DNA of 64,000 nucleotides from Gemmatimonadota bacterium (GCA_007121555.1 SKKH01000175.1:16508-80507), one strand, 5' to 3'; shown: positions 7,829 through 17,107, counted from the stretch's first letter. Numbers and translations are program-made. Notes: a model not told the origin generated them from the letters alone.

Positions 7829-9940
7829 ATGCCGATCGTCCTTCGAGCCCAATCATCGATCCTCGTGCCTTCCCTCATGATACTGACGCTGGGACTGATC
7901 CTGGGCGTGTGGACGGCTTCCGCCTCCGCACAGGATGTTGAAGAACTCTACCGCCTCGTGCCCGAACCGGCCGAGGTCGTGGTGGAGGTAGGAGAAACGA
8001 CTCCGCTGGAAGTTCGCAGCTATGACATGGATGGGAATCCCGTCGAACTCGACCTCAGCTTCTCCGCCCCCCGGACGGGTCTACACGTCCGCGACGGGCA
8101 GGTCCTGGGCCGTCAGGTCGGGGAGTACCGGATCCACGTCGCCATCATCACCCCCGATGCGCCACGACGGGTGCCCGCGGCGATCTACGTGGAGAATCCT
8201 CCGCCGGGGATGCCTCGCGGCCCTCAACCGGTGTTGGAGGTGCCGGTCCGGGTGGTATGGCCGGCGGTCAGCCAGGTCGAGGTCGACGTGGCGGACACCC
8301 GGATCTACGAGGGCACGCGGACGCGACTTCGGGCCGAAGCATTCCACGGGGATGGAACCCGGAGGCAATCTCCCGACGTCCGTTGGGCCTCCTCCGACGA
8401 ATCCGTTGCCCAGGTTGATCGTCACGGCAACCTGGAGGCACGGAGCGTGGGATCGGTGACGGTCACCGCCGAGGTGGACGGGACCCGGGGGAGTGCCTCA
8501 CTGGAGGTGGCTCCCTTCCCCGCCCGGGGCATCGAGCTGGAGGCCCCGGTCGACGAGGCGCGAACGGGCGACGTCCTCCACTTCCAGGCCCGGGTTCAGG
8601 GCGAGGACGGCTCGGAGATCGACGACCTCCCCCTGGAGTGGGGGTACATCTTCACCCCCCACGACAGCGTTCACGCCCGGGGAGCCGCAGCCACGATCCG
8701 CGACGGCACCTTCGTGGCGGAGGTCCCGGGGATCTACACGATCCACGCCGTGGCGGGCGCCCTGGCCGCCCGTGCCACCGTCGAAGTCCATCCTCGCCAG
8801 GTGCTGCACCGGGCCCATGAGGTCGGACGGGGCCGGGTGACCCATACCATGAGCCATGACTTCTGGATCTTCGAAGGGGTGGACGGCCGGGATTACGCGA
8901 TCACCGGAACATCGGGCGGCACGGCCTACATCTGGGACGTGACCGACCCCAGCGCCATCGAGAAGACCGACTCCATCCAGGTGGATGCCCGGCAGGTGAA
9001 CGACGTGAAGGTGTCGCCGGACTCGCGCTACGCGGTCCTGACCCGCGAAGGTGCGTCGGATCGGGTGAACGGCGCCGTGATCCTGGATCTCGAGAATCCG
9101 CGAAATCCGACCATCGCCACCGAGTTCACGGATCGGCTCACCGGCGGCGTCCACAACGCCTGGCCCATGAACGACTACCTCTACGCCCTCTCCGCGGGGC
9201 AGGGCTGGGTCATCATCGACATGGCCGACATCTACAACCCCCGGGTGGTGGGAAGCTACAACCACCCCAACTCGTCGGTCCACGATGTCCTGGTGCATGA
9301 CGGGATCGCCTATTCGTCCGAGTGGGAGAACGGGATCGTCGTGGTGGATGTAGGCAATGGGCGCTGGGGGGGGAGCCCGGAGAACCCGGTACTGGTGACG
9401 GAGGTCTACTTCCCCGAGATGCTCACCCATACCCTATGGCCCTACGAACAGGAGTCCACGGGGAAGTTCTACCTCTTTGCCACCGATGAACTGTGGCCCC
9501 GGGTGGGCTCGCCCCTGGAAGGGTATGCCGACCTCATGCCCTTCGACCCCGAGACCGGCGAGGGAGGCCGACCGGCCCACACGGGCGGGTACGTGCACAT
9601 CATCGACTTCACCGACCCGGAGAATCCTGAAAAGGTGGCCCGGTATCAGATGGAGGAGTACGGGACCCACAACCCCTGGGTCGAAGACGACATCCTCTAT
9701 CAGGGCTACTACGAGGGAGGGCTGCGAGTCGTGGACGTGTCGGGCGAGCTGAAGGGAGACCTGCGGGCTCAGGGTCGGGAGATGGTGGTGTTCAAGCCCT
9801 ACGACCCCCAGGGCTACATCGCCAACGCTCCAATGGTCTGGGGTGCGCAGCCCCACAAGGGCCACATCTTCTTCTCAGACGCCAACAGCGGGCTCTGGTC
9901 GATTCGAATTGAACCCAGGGAGGGTCGCCCGGTCTTCTGA
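7829..9940 (+). CDS. Secreted LVIVD beta-propeller protein with N-terminal Ig-like (Big2) domains (paralogue A)
   Basis: 703 residues. A signal peptide (about 1-31, ending SASAQ) is followed by roughly three Ig-like/Big2 segments (about 35-110, 145-230, 232-325). These are joined by a proline-rich 'NPPPGMP' linker to an LVIVD-repeat propeller (about 330-703). Blades carry 'Y(A/V)...VDV' signatures. Several blades begin with a conserved His: His442 (VHN), His485 (VHD), His534 (THT), His614 (THN) and His676/His679 (PHKGH). LVIVD proteins are extracellular or periplasmic with poorly known roles. It is first in a tandem pair with the next gene (33-bp gap), inside an operon that also encodes an Xaa-Pro aminopeptidase. 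The fold call is firm; binding versus enzymatic function is unknown. Confidence 0.85.
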   Translation: MPIVLRAQSSILVPSLMILTLGLILGVWTASASAQDVEELYRLVPEPAEVVVEVGETTPLEVRSYDMDGNPVELDLSFSAPRTGLHVRDGQVLGRQVGEYRIHVAIITPDAPRRVPAAIYVENPPPGMPRGPQPVLEVPVRVVWPAVSQVEVDVADTRIYEGTRTRLRAEAFHGDGTRRQSPDVRWASSDESVAQVDRHGNLEARSVGSVTVTAEVDGTRGSASLEVAPFPARGIELEAPVDEARTGDVLHFQARVQGEDGSEIDDLPLEWGYIFTPHDSVHARGAAATIRDGTFVAEVPGIYTIHAVAGALAARATVEVHPRQVLHRAHEVGRGRVTHTMSHDFWIFEGVDGRDYAITGTSGGTAYIWDVTDPSAIEKTDSIQVDARQVNDVKVSPDSRYAVLTREGASDRVNGAVILDLENPRNPTIATEFTDRLTGGVHNAWPMNDYLYALSAGQGWVIIDMADIYNPRVVGSYNHPNSSVHDVLVHDGIAYSSEWENGIVVVDVGNGRWGGSPENPVLVTEVYFPEMLTHTLWPYEQESTGKFYLFATDELWPRVGSPLEGYADLMPFDPETGEGGRPAHTGGYVHIIDFTDPENPEKVARYQMEEYGTHNPWVEDDILYQGYYEGGLRVVDVSGELKGDLRAQGREMVVFKPYDPQGYIANAPMVWGAQPHKGHIFFSDANSGLWSIRIEPREGRPVF

Positions 9941-9973
9941 TCCGGGTCCTCTCGCCACTACGGCAGGCGCACC

Positions 9974-12055
9974 ATGAAAAGCATTCAACGGGGCACGGGC
10001 CTCGCTATAGGACTCCTGCTCCTGACCGCCCTCCCACTTGCGGCCCAGGCCGAGGCGGAGCTTCTGCGCCTCGTGCCCTCCCTCTCAGAGATCGAGGTGG
10101 CGGTGGGAGAGAGCGTGCCCCTCTCGGTAGAGGCCTTCGACGCCGAAGGCAACCCGGTGGGGGACGTGGAGCTCCGCTTCGCCGCCCCCAGAACCGGACT
10201 CCACGTCCGAGACGGACAGGTCACGGGACGGGAAGTGGGACGCTACGCGATCCACGTGTCGGTGATCGTGCCCGACGGGCCTCGCCGCGTCCCCGCCTCG
10301 ATCTACGTGGAGAACCCCCCTCCCGGGATGCCTATCGGACCCGCTCCCGCCCTGGAGATCCCGGTCCACGTGACCTGGCCGGGAATCGAGACCGTGGAGG
10401 TCACCTCCCCGTCCGCGACCTTCCATCCAGGCACGCGCATTCGTCACCGGGCCCGGGCCCTCCATGCCGATGGCACCACCCGCGAAGCCGAAGGGGTACG
10501 CTGGACCTCCTCGGATCCGGAGGTGGCCCAGGTGGACATCCACGGCTTCGTCACGGCTCTCGCACCGGGCGAGGTGGCCATCGAGGCCAGCGTGGAGGGA
10601 GTGACCGGCTCGGTGATCCGTAGAGTCGAGCCCTTCCCCGCCGAGGGGCTCACCCTCCGGTCCGATGTCGACGAGGTCCGGACCGGGGATGTGGTTCGCC
10701 TCCAGCTCCAGGCCTGGGATTCAGCGGGAGAGGAGGTGGCTGCGCCCCCTGCAGAGTGGAGCTACCAGCACCAGCCCCACGACTCGATCATGGCCCGGGG
10801 CGCCGGCGCCCACGTGGAGGAGGGTGTCTTCGTGGCGGAGGTGCCAGGGGTCTACACGGTCACAGCCATGGCAGGGGACCGGGCAGCCCGAGCCACCTTC
10901 GAGGTCCATCCCCGGCAGGTTCTCCACCGGGCCCATCTGGTGGGCCGAGGTGAGGTCACACATGATCGGACCCGGGACTTCTGGGTCTTCGAGGGATTGG
11001 ACGGGCGGGACTACGCCATCTCCGGATCCTCGGGCTTCGCCTACGTCTGGGATGTGACCGATCCCGGCAACATGATTCGGACCGATTCCATCTTCGTGGA
11101 CGCCCGCAGCGTGAACGACGTGAAGGTATCGCCCGACTCCCGCTACGCCGTACTCACACGAGAGGGGGCTTCGGACCGGGTGAATGGAGTGATCCTCCTG
11201 GACCTGGAGAATCCCGCCAACCCCGCGGTCGCCTCGGAGCAGACCGCCGGACTCACCGGGGGTGTTCACAACGTCTGGCCGGAGAACGACTATCTGTACG
11301 CCCTCTCCGGAGGACAGCGATACGTGATCATCGATGTCTCGGACATCTACGACCCCCGGGTCGTGGGTGAGTACGCTCATCCCAACTCCTCGATCCATGA
11401 CGTCATCGTCCACGAAGGGATCGCCTACTCCTCGGAGTGGGAAAACGGAATCGTCGTGGTGGACGTGGGCAACGGCCAGTGGGGCGGTACGCCCGAAGCC
11501 CCGGTCTTCGTGACCCAGGTCCGCTTTCCCGAGATGCTCACCCACACGATCTGGCCCTACGAGGAGCCCTCGAGCGGCCGCTTCTACCTGCTGGCCTCCG
11601 ACGAGCTCTGGCCCCGGGTGGGTTCGCCTCTGGAGGGCTACGCTGACCTGCTCGCCTTCGATCCTGAGACCGGAGAGGGAGGCCGGCCGGCCCACACCGG
11701 TGGATACGTGCACATCATCGACTTCACCGATCCGGAGAACGCGAAGAAGGTGGCCCGGTATCAGATGGGCGAATACGGCACCCACAACCCCTGGATCGAA
11801 GACGGCATCCTCTACCAGGCCTACTACGAGGGAGGGGTTCGGATCATGGACGTCTCCGGGGAGCTGAGAGGAGACCTCCTGGCCCAGGGACGGGAGATGG
11901 TGGTCTACAAGCCCTATGACCCCCAGGGGTTCATCGCCAACGCTCCCATGGTCTGGAGCGTCATGCCCCACAAGGGCCACATCTTCTTCTCAGACGCCAA
12001 CAGTGGGCTCTGGGCCATCCAGATCGAACCCCGGGAACACCGGGCGATCTTCTGA
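9974..12055 (+). CDS. Secreted LVIVD beta-propeller protein with Ig-like domains (paralogue B)
   Basis: 693 residues; a tandem paralogue of the preceding gene. It shares the signal peptide / three Ig-like segments / 'NPPPGMP' linker / LVIVD propeller layout and long near-identical stretches such as 'ELWPRVGSPLEGYADL' and 'PHKGHIFFSDANSGLW'. The blade-start histidines seen in paralogue A are conserved, for example His432 in GGVHNVWP. The high similarity and adjacency point to gene duplication within the operon. Likely secreted; substrate or partner unknown. Confidence 0.85.
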   Translation: MKSIQRGTGLAIGLLLLTALPLAAQAEAELLRLVPSLSEIEVAVGESVPLSVEAFDAEGNPVGDVELRFAAPRTGLHVRDGQVTGREVGRYAIHVSVIVPDGPRRVPASIYVENPPPGMPIGPAPALEIPVHVTWPGIETVEVTSPSATFHPGTRIRHRARALHADGTTREAEGVRWTSSDPEVAQVDIHGFVTALAPGEVAIEASVEGVTGSVIRRVEPFPAEGLTLRSDVDEVRTGDVVRLQLQAWDSAGEEVAAPPAEWSYQHQPHDSIMARGAGAHVEEGVFVAEVPGVYTVTAMAGDRAARATFEVHPRQVLHRAHLVGRGEVTHDRTRDFWVFEGLDGRDYAISGSSGFAYVWDVTDPGNMIRTDSIFVDARSVNDVKVSPDSRYAVLTREGASDRVNGVILLDLENPANPAVASEQTAGLTGGVHNVWPENDYLYALSGGQRYVIIDVSDIYDPRVVGEYAHPNSSIHDVIVHEGIAYSSEWENGIVVVDVGNGQWGGTPEAPVFVTQVRFPEMLTHTIWPYEEPSSGRFYLLASDELWPRVGSPLEGYADLLAFDPETGEGGRPAHTGGYVHIIDFTDPENAKKVARYQMGEYGTHNPWIEDGILYQAYYEGGVRIMDVSGELRGDLLAQGREMVVYKPYDPQGFIANAPMVWSVMPHKGHIFFSDANSGLWAIQIEPREHRAIF

Positions 12056-12122
12056 GCGCCGAAGCCATGACGAGACATCCCGAACACACGAGTTCCAGGA
12101 CATCCATGAGAGAGGACCCACG

Positions 12123-13763
12123 ATGAGGCCCAGCGGCATCGATCCCCGAAACGTCCTCCAGGTGGCTCCCAGTCCGCGTGACCGCGGATGGGACGCTCCA
12201 GGCCGGCCACGCACGGCTCTCCTTCCCCTTCTGATGGGCGTCCTCGCCCTGGGCATGGTCCTCACCGGTTGTGCCGAGGCGCCGGGGAGTGAGACAGACA
12301 CCTGGCACGCTTCGCCCATTGAGGAGACTCGGCCGCTCTTCACCGAACACTTCCCCCCCGAGGAGTTCGCGGAACGACGGGACCGCGTCTATGACGCCAT
12401 TGGCTCCGATGCCATCGCCGTGATCCAGGGGGCTCCCACGCCCATGGGCTTCGTGGCCTTCCGGCAGTCCAACGAATTCTATCACCTTACCGGGATCGAA
12501 TCCCCCCACGCCTACCTGATCCTTGACGGCGCCGATCGCGAAGCCACCCTCTACCTGGCCAATCGGAAAGAGGGTCGCGAATACGGTGAGGGAAAGGTCC
12601 TCTCCGCCGAGGACGCGGACCTGGTACAGGAGCTCGCCGGAATCTCACGGGTTCGCTCCATCGACGACCTTCGATCCGACCTCCAGGCCCGGGGTGGAGC
12701 GGCAGCGGTGTACGCGCCCTTCGCCCCACCGGAGCTTCGAGCGACCACCCGGAACATGGCGAACCGCACCCTCGGGGACATTGCGGAAGACCCCATGGAT
12801 GACCGGGAACCCCGCCACGAGCGCTTCCTGGCGCTCCTCCGCTCGGACCTGGGGGTGAGCGAGCTTCAGGACCTCAACCCCATCCTGGATGAGATCCGGA
12901 TGATCAAGAGCGAGCGGGAGCTCCAGATGATCCGGGCGTCCAGCCGACTCCACGGGCTGGCCATCATGGAAGCCATGCGGGCCACTGAACCCGGCGTCAC
13001 CGAGTACGACATCGAAGCGGTGGCCCGATACGTCTTCTGGCGTCACGGGGCCATGGGAAGCGCCTACTACGCCCTCTCCCACGTGGCCTCCAACGCCCAC
13101 ATGAACCACTACCACGCCGGAGTGCGTGAGGCGCTCGACGGCGACATGATCCTCCTGGACTACGGCGCCGACTATCACTACTACGTGAGCGACATGGGTC
13201 GGATGTGGCCGGCCAACGGCCGCTTCAATGATGTGCAGCGGGAGCTCTACGGGTTCTACCTCGCCTTCTACGAGGCCATCCTCGACCGGATCCGCCCCGG
13301 GGTCTCCGCCCAGCAGGTGAAGCTGGAGGCGCTGGAGGAGATCGACGACATCCTGGCATCATGGGAGTTTTCCCGGGACAGCTACGAAGCCGCGGCCCGG
13401 GACTTCGTGGAGGCCTACCGTCGGGGAGCGCAGAACCCTGACACCCGACTCGGCCACGGGGTGGGGATGGCCGCCCACGACCCGTTTCCATACGAGGGCG
13501 AGCTTCTTCCCGGCATGGTCTTCGTGATCGAGCCCCAGTTCCGGGTCTCCGACGAGATGATCTACATCCGCCTCGAGGATACGATCATCCTTACGGAGGA
13601 TGGAGCGGAGATCGTCACCGACTTCGTGCCCCGAGACATGGAGAGCATCGAACGGTTGGTGCAACAGAGGGGCATCCTGCAGGACTACCAGCGCCTCATG
13701 AGCGAAGACGGGGAGTTCCTCGACGCGGCGGACCGGCTGCTCTCAGCGGCCCGGGGGAACTGA
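12123..13763 (+). CDS. Xaa-Pro aminopeptidase-type lipoprotein (M24B family)
   Basis: 546 residues from the ATG at 12123, preceded by GAGAGGA. A long basic N-terminus leads to a lipobox (LTGC, Cys50), so the enzyme should be membrane-anchored outside the cytoplasm. An aminopeptidase P N-terminal domain (about 60-230) is followed by a creatinase/M24 pita-bread domain. Metal-ligand motifs are visible: 'LLDYGADYHYYVSDMGR' (two Asp), 'RLGHGVGM' (His), 'VIEPQF' (Glu) and 'IRLEDT' (Glu). It removes N-terminal residues preceding proline, complementing DPP-IV-like S9 peptidases. A longer open frame reaches back to 11916 but overlaps paralogue B and lacks a signal. The next gene starts 2 bp after the stop. 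Confidence 0.9.
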   Translation: MRPSGIDPRNVLQVAPSPRDRGWDAPGRPRTALLPLLMGVLALGMVLTGCAEAPGSETDTWHASPIEETRPLFTEHFPPEEFAERRDRVYDAIGSDAIAVIQGAPTPMGFVAFRQSNEFYHLTGIESPHAYLILDGADREATLYLANRKEGREYGEGKVLSAEDADLVQELAGISRVRSIDDLRSDLQARGGAAAVYAPFAPPELRATTRNMANRTLGDIAEDPMDDREPRHERFLALLRSDLGVSELQDLNPILDEIRMIKSERELQMIRASSRLHGLAIMEAMRATEPGVTEYDIEAVARYVFWRHGAMGSAYYALSHVASNAHMNHYHAGVREALDGDMILLDYGADYHYYVSDMGRMWPANGRFNDVQRELYGFYLAFYEAILDRIRPGVSAQQVKLEALEEIDDILASWEFSRDSYEAAARDFVEAYRRGAQNPDTRLGHGVGMAAHDPFPYEGELLPGMVFVIEPQFRVSDEMIYIRLEDTIILTEDGAEIVTDFVPRDMESIERLVQQRGILQDYQRLMSEDGEFLDAADRLLSAARGN

Positions 13764-13765
13764 GC

Positions 13766-14944
13766 ATGCGTGGAGTCACCGCCCGAATCCACTCCCTCGT
13801 CGTAGGAGGAGTCCTGCTGGGCTCCATCCTCATGGCCGGGCCCGATCCGGCCCTGGCCCAGACCTCCTCTGCTCCCGAGGCGGACTACTGGGTCTGGGTC
13901 GGCGCGGAATCCGACGACCTGATCCACCGAATCCGTTTCGGACCCGACGGAGCCGTGATGGAGAAACAGGTCGGTGTGGGAGTGAATCCCACCGAGACCG
14001 AGGGGCCCCACGGTCTCGCCGTCTCCCCCGATGGCCGGTATCTCTATATGACCACGGGCCATGGGACCCCCGACGGGATGCTCTGGAAGTACGAGCTGGG
14101 TCCCGACACCCTGGTGGCCGGGCCCACCCGCCTCGGACAGTTCCCGGCGTCTCTGGACGTCACCCCCGACGGCCTCTTCGTCTTCGTAGCGAACTTCAAC
14201 CTCCATGGACAGCACGTGCCCTCGACCATGTCGGCGGCCTATGGACCGGAGCTCTACGAGATCGAGCAGATCGAGCTCTGCGTCATGCCCCACGGGGCGC
14301 GGGCCAGTCCATCGGGGAACCGGATCTACACGGTCTGCATGATGGATGAACAGCTGGTGGAGGTGGACGCAGGGAGGTTCGAGGTGGCCCGACGCTTCTC
14401 GGTGGCCGAGGGCTCGGAAGGACCAATCGAAGAGCATGGCGACCATGCCGGGCATCACGGTGCGCACCCGGGCGGAGGCGTCATGAGCCACGACGACCTG
14501 GGCTGCTCTCCCACCTGGGCGTCGCCCCACCCGGAGGGCGACCGCGTCTATGTGGCGTGCAACCGAGGGGACCGGATCCTGGAGGTCGATCTGGCCGGCT
14601 GGAGCCTGGCTCGAACCTTCGAGACCGGTCGAGGTCCCTACAACCTGGAGGTCACCCCCGACGGTCGACTTCTCGTCGTCACCCTCAAGCAGGGCAATGC
14701 CGTGGAGTTCATCGACCTGGCTTCGGGGGAGACCGTCGGTCGATCCGAGACCTCGACCACGGTGGTCCACGGGGTGGCGTTGTCACCGGACAGCCGATAC
14801 GCCTTCGTGAGTGTGGAGGGGGTCGGCCAGGAACCCGGCAAGGTGGACATCTTCGACCTGGAGAGCTTCCAGCGGGTGGCCGACGTCCCCGTGGGCCGCC
14901 AGGCTTCGGGCATCGCCTTCTGGAAGATGGAAGAGCGTCCGTAG
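13766..14944 (+). CDS. Secreted YVTN-type beta-propeller protein with His-rich insert
   Basis: 392 residues. A signal peptide (about 1-31, ALAQ) precedes repeated blades with 'VSPDGRYLY', 'VTPDGLFVF' and 'LSPDSRYAFVSVEG' motifs typical of YVTN/lactonase-like propellers. Around residues 223-250 a loop has many histidines and glycines (HGDHAGHHGAH then MSHDD), which could bind metal. Several cysteines (ELCVMP, YTVCMM, DLGCS, YVACN) may form disulphides. It is the last gene of the LVIVD/aminopeptidase operon, followed by a strong terminator. Role unknown; a surface or periplasmic binding protein is the safest reading. Confidence 0.75.
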   Translation: MRGVTARIHSLVVGGVLLGSILMAGPDPALAQTSSAPEADYWVWVGAESDDLIHRIRFGPDGAVMEKQVGVGVNPTETEGPHGLAVSPDGRYLYMTTGHGTPDGMLWKYELGPDTLVAGPTRLGQFPASLDVTPDGLFVFVANFNLHGQHVPSTMSAAYGPELYEIEQIELCVMPHGARASPSGNRIYTVCMMDEQLVEVDAGRFEVARRFSVAEGSEGPIEEHGDHAGHHGAHPGGGVMSHDDLGCSPTWASPHPEGDRVYVACNRGDRILEVDLAGWSLARTFETGRGPYNLEVTPDGRLLVVTLKQGNAVEFIDLASGETVGRSETSTTVVHGVALSPDSRYAFVSVEGVGQEPGKVDIFDLESFQRVADVPVGRQASGIAFWKMEERP

Positions 14945-14964
14945 AAAGAAGGAGGGCGAGTGAG

Positions 14965-15001
14965 CGGCCTTCAGGGATCTCCCTGAGGGCCGTTCTTCTT
15001 G
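14965..15001 (+). terminator. Intrinsic terminator of the LVIVD operon
   Basis: A 13-bp complementary pair (14965-14977 with 14980-14992, one G-T wobble) forms a long hairpin. It is followed at once by TTCTTCTT (14993-15000). It begins 21 bp after the propeller gene's stop. This is the second-clearest rho-independent terminator in the window and separates the two plus-strand gene groups. Confidence 0.8.
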
Positions 15002-15144
15002 CCCCGGACCCGGCCCTGTCCCACGTTGGCCCTGTCCGCCCGTGCCGTCAGGAACCACCCGGAGGGCTCCTCGCGCGTTTCCTGCAGCGAGAGCGTCCTC
15101 CCGCGACCCGGAGGTTGCCGGGTCGGGACCGACCGGAGGTCTCC

Positions 15145-16470
15145 ATGCCCGACCGTCGAAGCTTTCTCACCTCCCTGGCCGGAGCCGGGGCTGCCGCCCT
15201 CCTCGGGCCTGCCGCCGCCGCCGCGCGCACGTCCCCGGCATATCTCCACCCTCAAGGAATGGCCAGGGCCCTCGACGCCTTTCAGGGCGAGTCCCGAAGC
15301 CCTGCGGAGGCCGCGTCCGACGAGGACCTCTGGCGAGAGGTCCAGCAGGCCTTCACCGTGGACCGGAGCATGGTGAATCTCAACAACGGGGGGGTGAGCC
15401 CGGCCCCCGCCGCCGTGCAGGAGGCCATGGCCCGGTATCTGGCTTTCTCGAACGAGGCGCCGGTCCACACTATGTGGAACGTCCTGGAGCCGCAGAAGGA
15501 AGGGGTCCGCCAGCGCCTGGCCCGGAGCTTCGGCTGCGATACCGAGGAGATGGCCATCACCCGGAACGCCTCCGAAGGGCTCCAGATCTGCCAGTTCGGC
15601 ATCGATCTCGAGGCCGGCGACGAGGTCCTCACCACGGACCAGGACTATCCCCGGATGCTGACCACTTTCGAGCAGCGGGTGCGGCGAGAGGGAATCGTGC
15701 TGAAGAAGTTCCCCATCCCGGTGCCGGCCGAGGACCCGGTCGAGATCGTACGGCTCTTCGAGGAGCGGATCACGGACCGGACCCGGCTGATCCTGATGTG
15801 TCACATGATCAACATCACCGGCCAGATTCTGCCCGTCCGCCCCGTGGTGGAGATGGCGCGGGAACGGGGCATCCCCGTCATCGTGGACGGAGCCCACGCC
15901 TACGCCCACTTCGACTTCGACCTCGACGACCTGGGTTGTGACTACTACGCCACCTCGCTGCACAAGTGGCTCTTCGCCCCGTTCGGCACCGGATTCCTCT
16001 ACGTCAGGCACGATAAGATTCCCGAGCTCTGGCCTCTCATGGCCTCACCGGAGACCCTGGACGACGACATCCGGAAGTTCGAGGAGATCGGAACGCACCC
16101 GTGCGCCAACTACCTGGCCATCGGGGCGGCGCTGACCTTCCACCAGGGGATCGGACCCGCCCGGAAGGAGGCCCGACTGGTCCACCTCCGGAACACCTGG
16201 GCCCAGGAGCTTCTGCAGGAGGATCGGGTGCACCTCCACACGAGCCTCGAGCCGGGCTTCGCGGCAGGGATCGCGAACGTGGCGGTGGAGGGCATCGAGC
16301 CCGGGGAGCTGGCCCGTTTCCTCTGGGACCGCCACCGGATCATCGTGACCCCCATCTCTCACCCCGACTGCCGGGGACTCCGGATCAGCCCCTCGGTCTA
16401 CACGACCGCCGAAGAGCTCCATCGCTTCGTAGACGGGGTCCGGCACGCCATCCGAAACGGGGTGGCCTGA
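15145..16470 (+). CDS. Tat-exported class V aminotransferase (isopenicillin-N-epimerase / cysteine-desulfurase-like)
   Basis: 441 residues. The start at 15145 has a perfect GGAGGT 4 nt upstream. The N-terminus carries a twin-arginine motif (DRRSFL) and an Ala-rich hydrophobic stretch, so Tat export is predicted. This suits PLP enzymes, which fold with cofactor before export. PLP-binding residues are visible: Asp248 in VIVDGAHAYAH and Lys274 in SLHKW, the Schiff-base lysine. The fold is aminotransferase class V; whether it desulfurises, epimerises or transaminates an amino acid is not clear. The next gene, a RidA lipoprotein, starts 5 bp after its stop, consistent with clearance of reactive enamines made by this enzyme. 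Confidence 0.88.
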   Translation: MPDRRSFLTSLAGAGAAALLGPAAAAARTSPAYLHPQGMARALDAFQGESRSPAEAASDEDLWREVQQAFTVDRSMVNLNNGGVSPAPAAVQEAMARYLAFSNEAPVHTMWNVLEPQKEGVRQRLARSFGCDTEEMAITRNASEGLQICQFGIDLEAGDEVLTTDQDYPRMLTTFEQRVRREGIVLKKFPIPVPAEDPVEIVRLFEERITDRTRLILMCHMINITGQILPVRPVVEMARERGIPVIVDGAHAYAHFDFDLDDLGCDYYATSLHKWLFAPFGTGFLYVRHDKIPELWPLMASPETLDDDIRKFEEIGTHPCANYLAIGAALTFHQGIGPARKEARLVHLRNTWAQELLQEDRVHLHTSLEPGFAAGIANVAVEGIEPGELARFLWDRHRIIVTPISHPDCRGLRISPSVYTTAEELHRFVDGVRHAIRNGVA

Positions 16471-16475
16471 CGATC

Positions 16476-16979
16476 ATGCACCTCCTCACCATCGGACCAC
16501 ATGCCCCCCTTCTTCTCCTCACGGCCCTCCTGGTTGTGGGATGTGCGGAGCCCCCTCCCCCTGCCGGGCCCCATCTCCCGGTACCCGTTCCCGAGGAGGT
16601 GGCGACCCCTGGAGCTCCCGAAGCCATCGGGCCCTACAGCCAGGGGATCCTGGCCGGCCACACCCTGTACCTGGCAGGCCAGATCGCCCTGGACCCCGAG
16701 AGCGGAGAGATGGTCGAGGGTGGCATCGAGGCCGAGACCCACCGGGTGATGGAGAACCTCCAGGCCGTCCTCCACGCGGCGGGGATGGACTTCAACGACG
16801 TCGTGCAGAGCCAGGTCTTTCTCGTGGACCTGGAGGAGTTCGGCGCCATGAACGAGATCTACGGAGACTACCTCTCGGAACCCTTCCCGGCCCGCGCGAC
16901 GGTCCAGGTAGCCGCCCTCCCCCGGGGGGCCAGGGTGGAAATTCAGATGGTGGCGGTGGGAGGCGCGGACCGCGACTGA
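16476..16979 (+). CDS. RidA/YjgF-family lipoprotein (putative exported enamine/imine deaminase)
   Basis: 167 residues. Unlike typical cytosolic RidA (about 130 residues), it has an N-terminal lipoprotein signal (LLVVGC, Cys23) and a proline-rich linker. The RidA domain (about 45-165) has 'IGPYSQG', 'LAGQIALDP', 'DVVQSQVFL' and the conserved active-site Arg in 'ARATVQVAALP'. RidA proteins hydrolyse reactive 2-aminoacrylate-type enamines formed by PLP enzymes. Placement directly after an exported class V aminotransferase suggests a periplasmic partner. Alternative starts inside the upstream gene would lose the lipoprotein signal. Confidence 0.85.
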   Translation: MHLLTIGPHAPLLLLTALLVVGCAEPPPPAGPHLPVPVPEEVATPGAPEAIGPYSQGILAGHTLYLAGQIALDPESGEMVEGGIEAETHRVMENLQAVLHAAGMDFNDVVQSQVFLVDLEEFGAMNEIYGDYLSEPFPARATVQVAALPRGARVEIQMVAVGGADRD

Positions 16980-17107
16980 CCCTGCCGGGCCAACTGGCCT
17001 TCCCTCAGTTCTCTCCCTAATTTGCCACACTAACTCGATCGCCCTTCCCCCTCGTGCCTGGAGCCGAGGGGTGAAAGCCCCGGATCCATCCCGACCCCGG
17101 TATCGGC

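Noticed and set aside
7237..7852. Overlapping minus-strand frames between the DUF885-like and LVIVD genes
   Set aside because: Translations are unlike any family, the frames conflict with each other, and none has a convincing ribosome site; left as intergenic.
11916..12122. Upstream extension of the Xaa-Pro aminopeptidase
   Set aside because: It would overlap the end of LVIVD paralogue B and lose the N-terminal lipoprotein signal; the ATG at 12123 has a ribosome-binding site.
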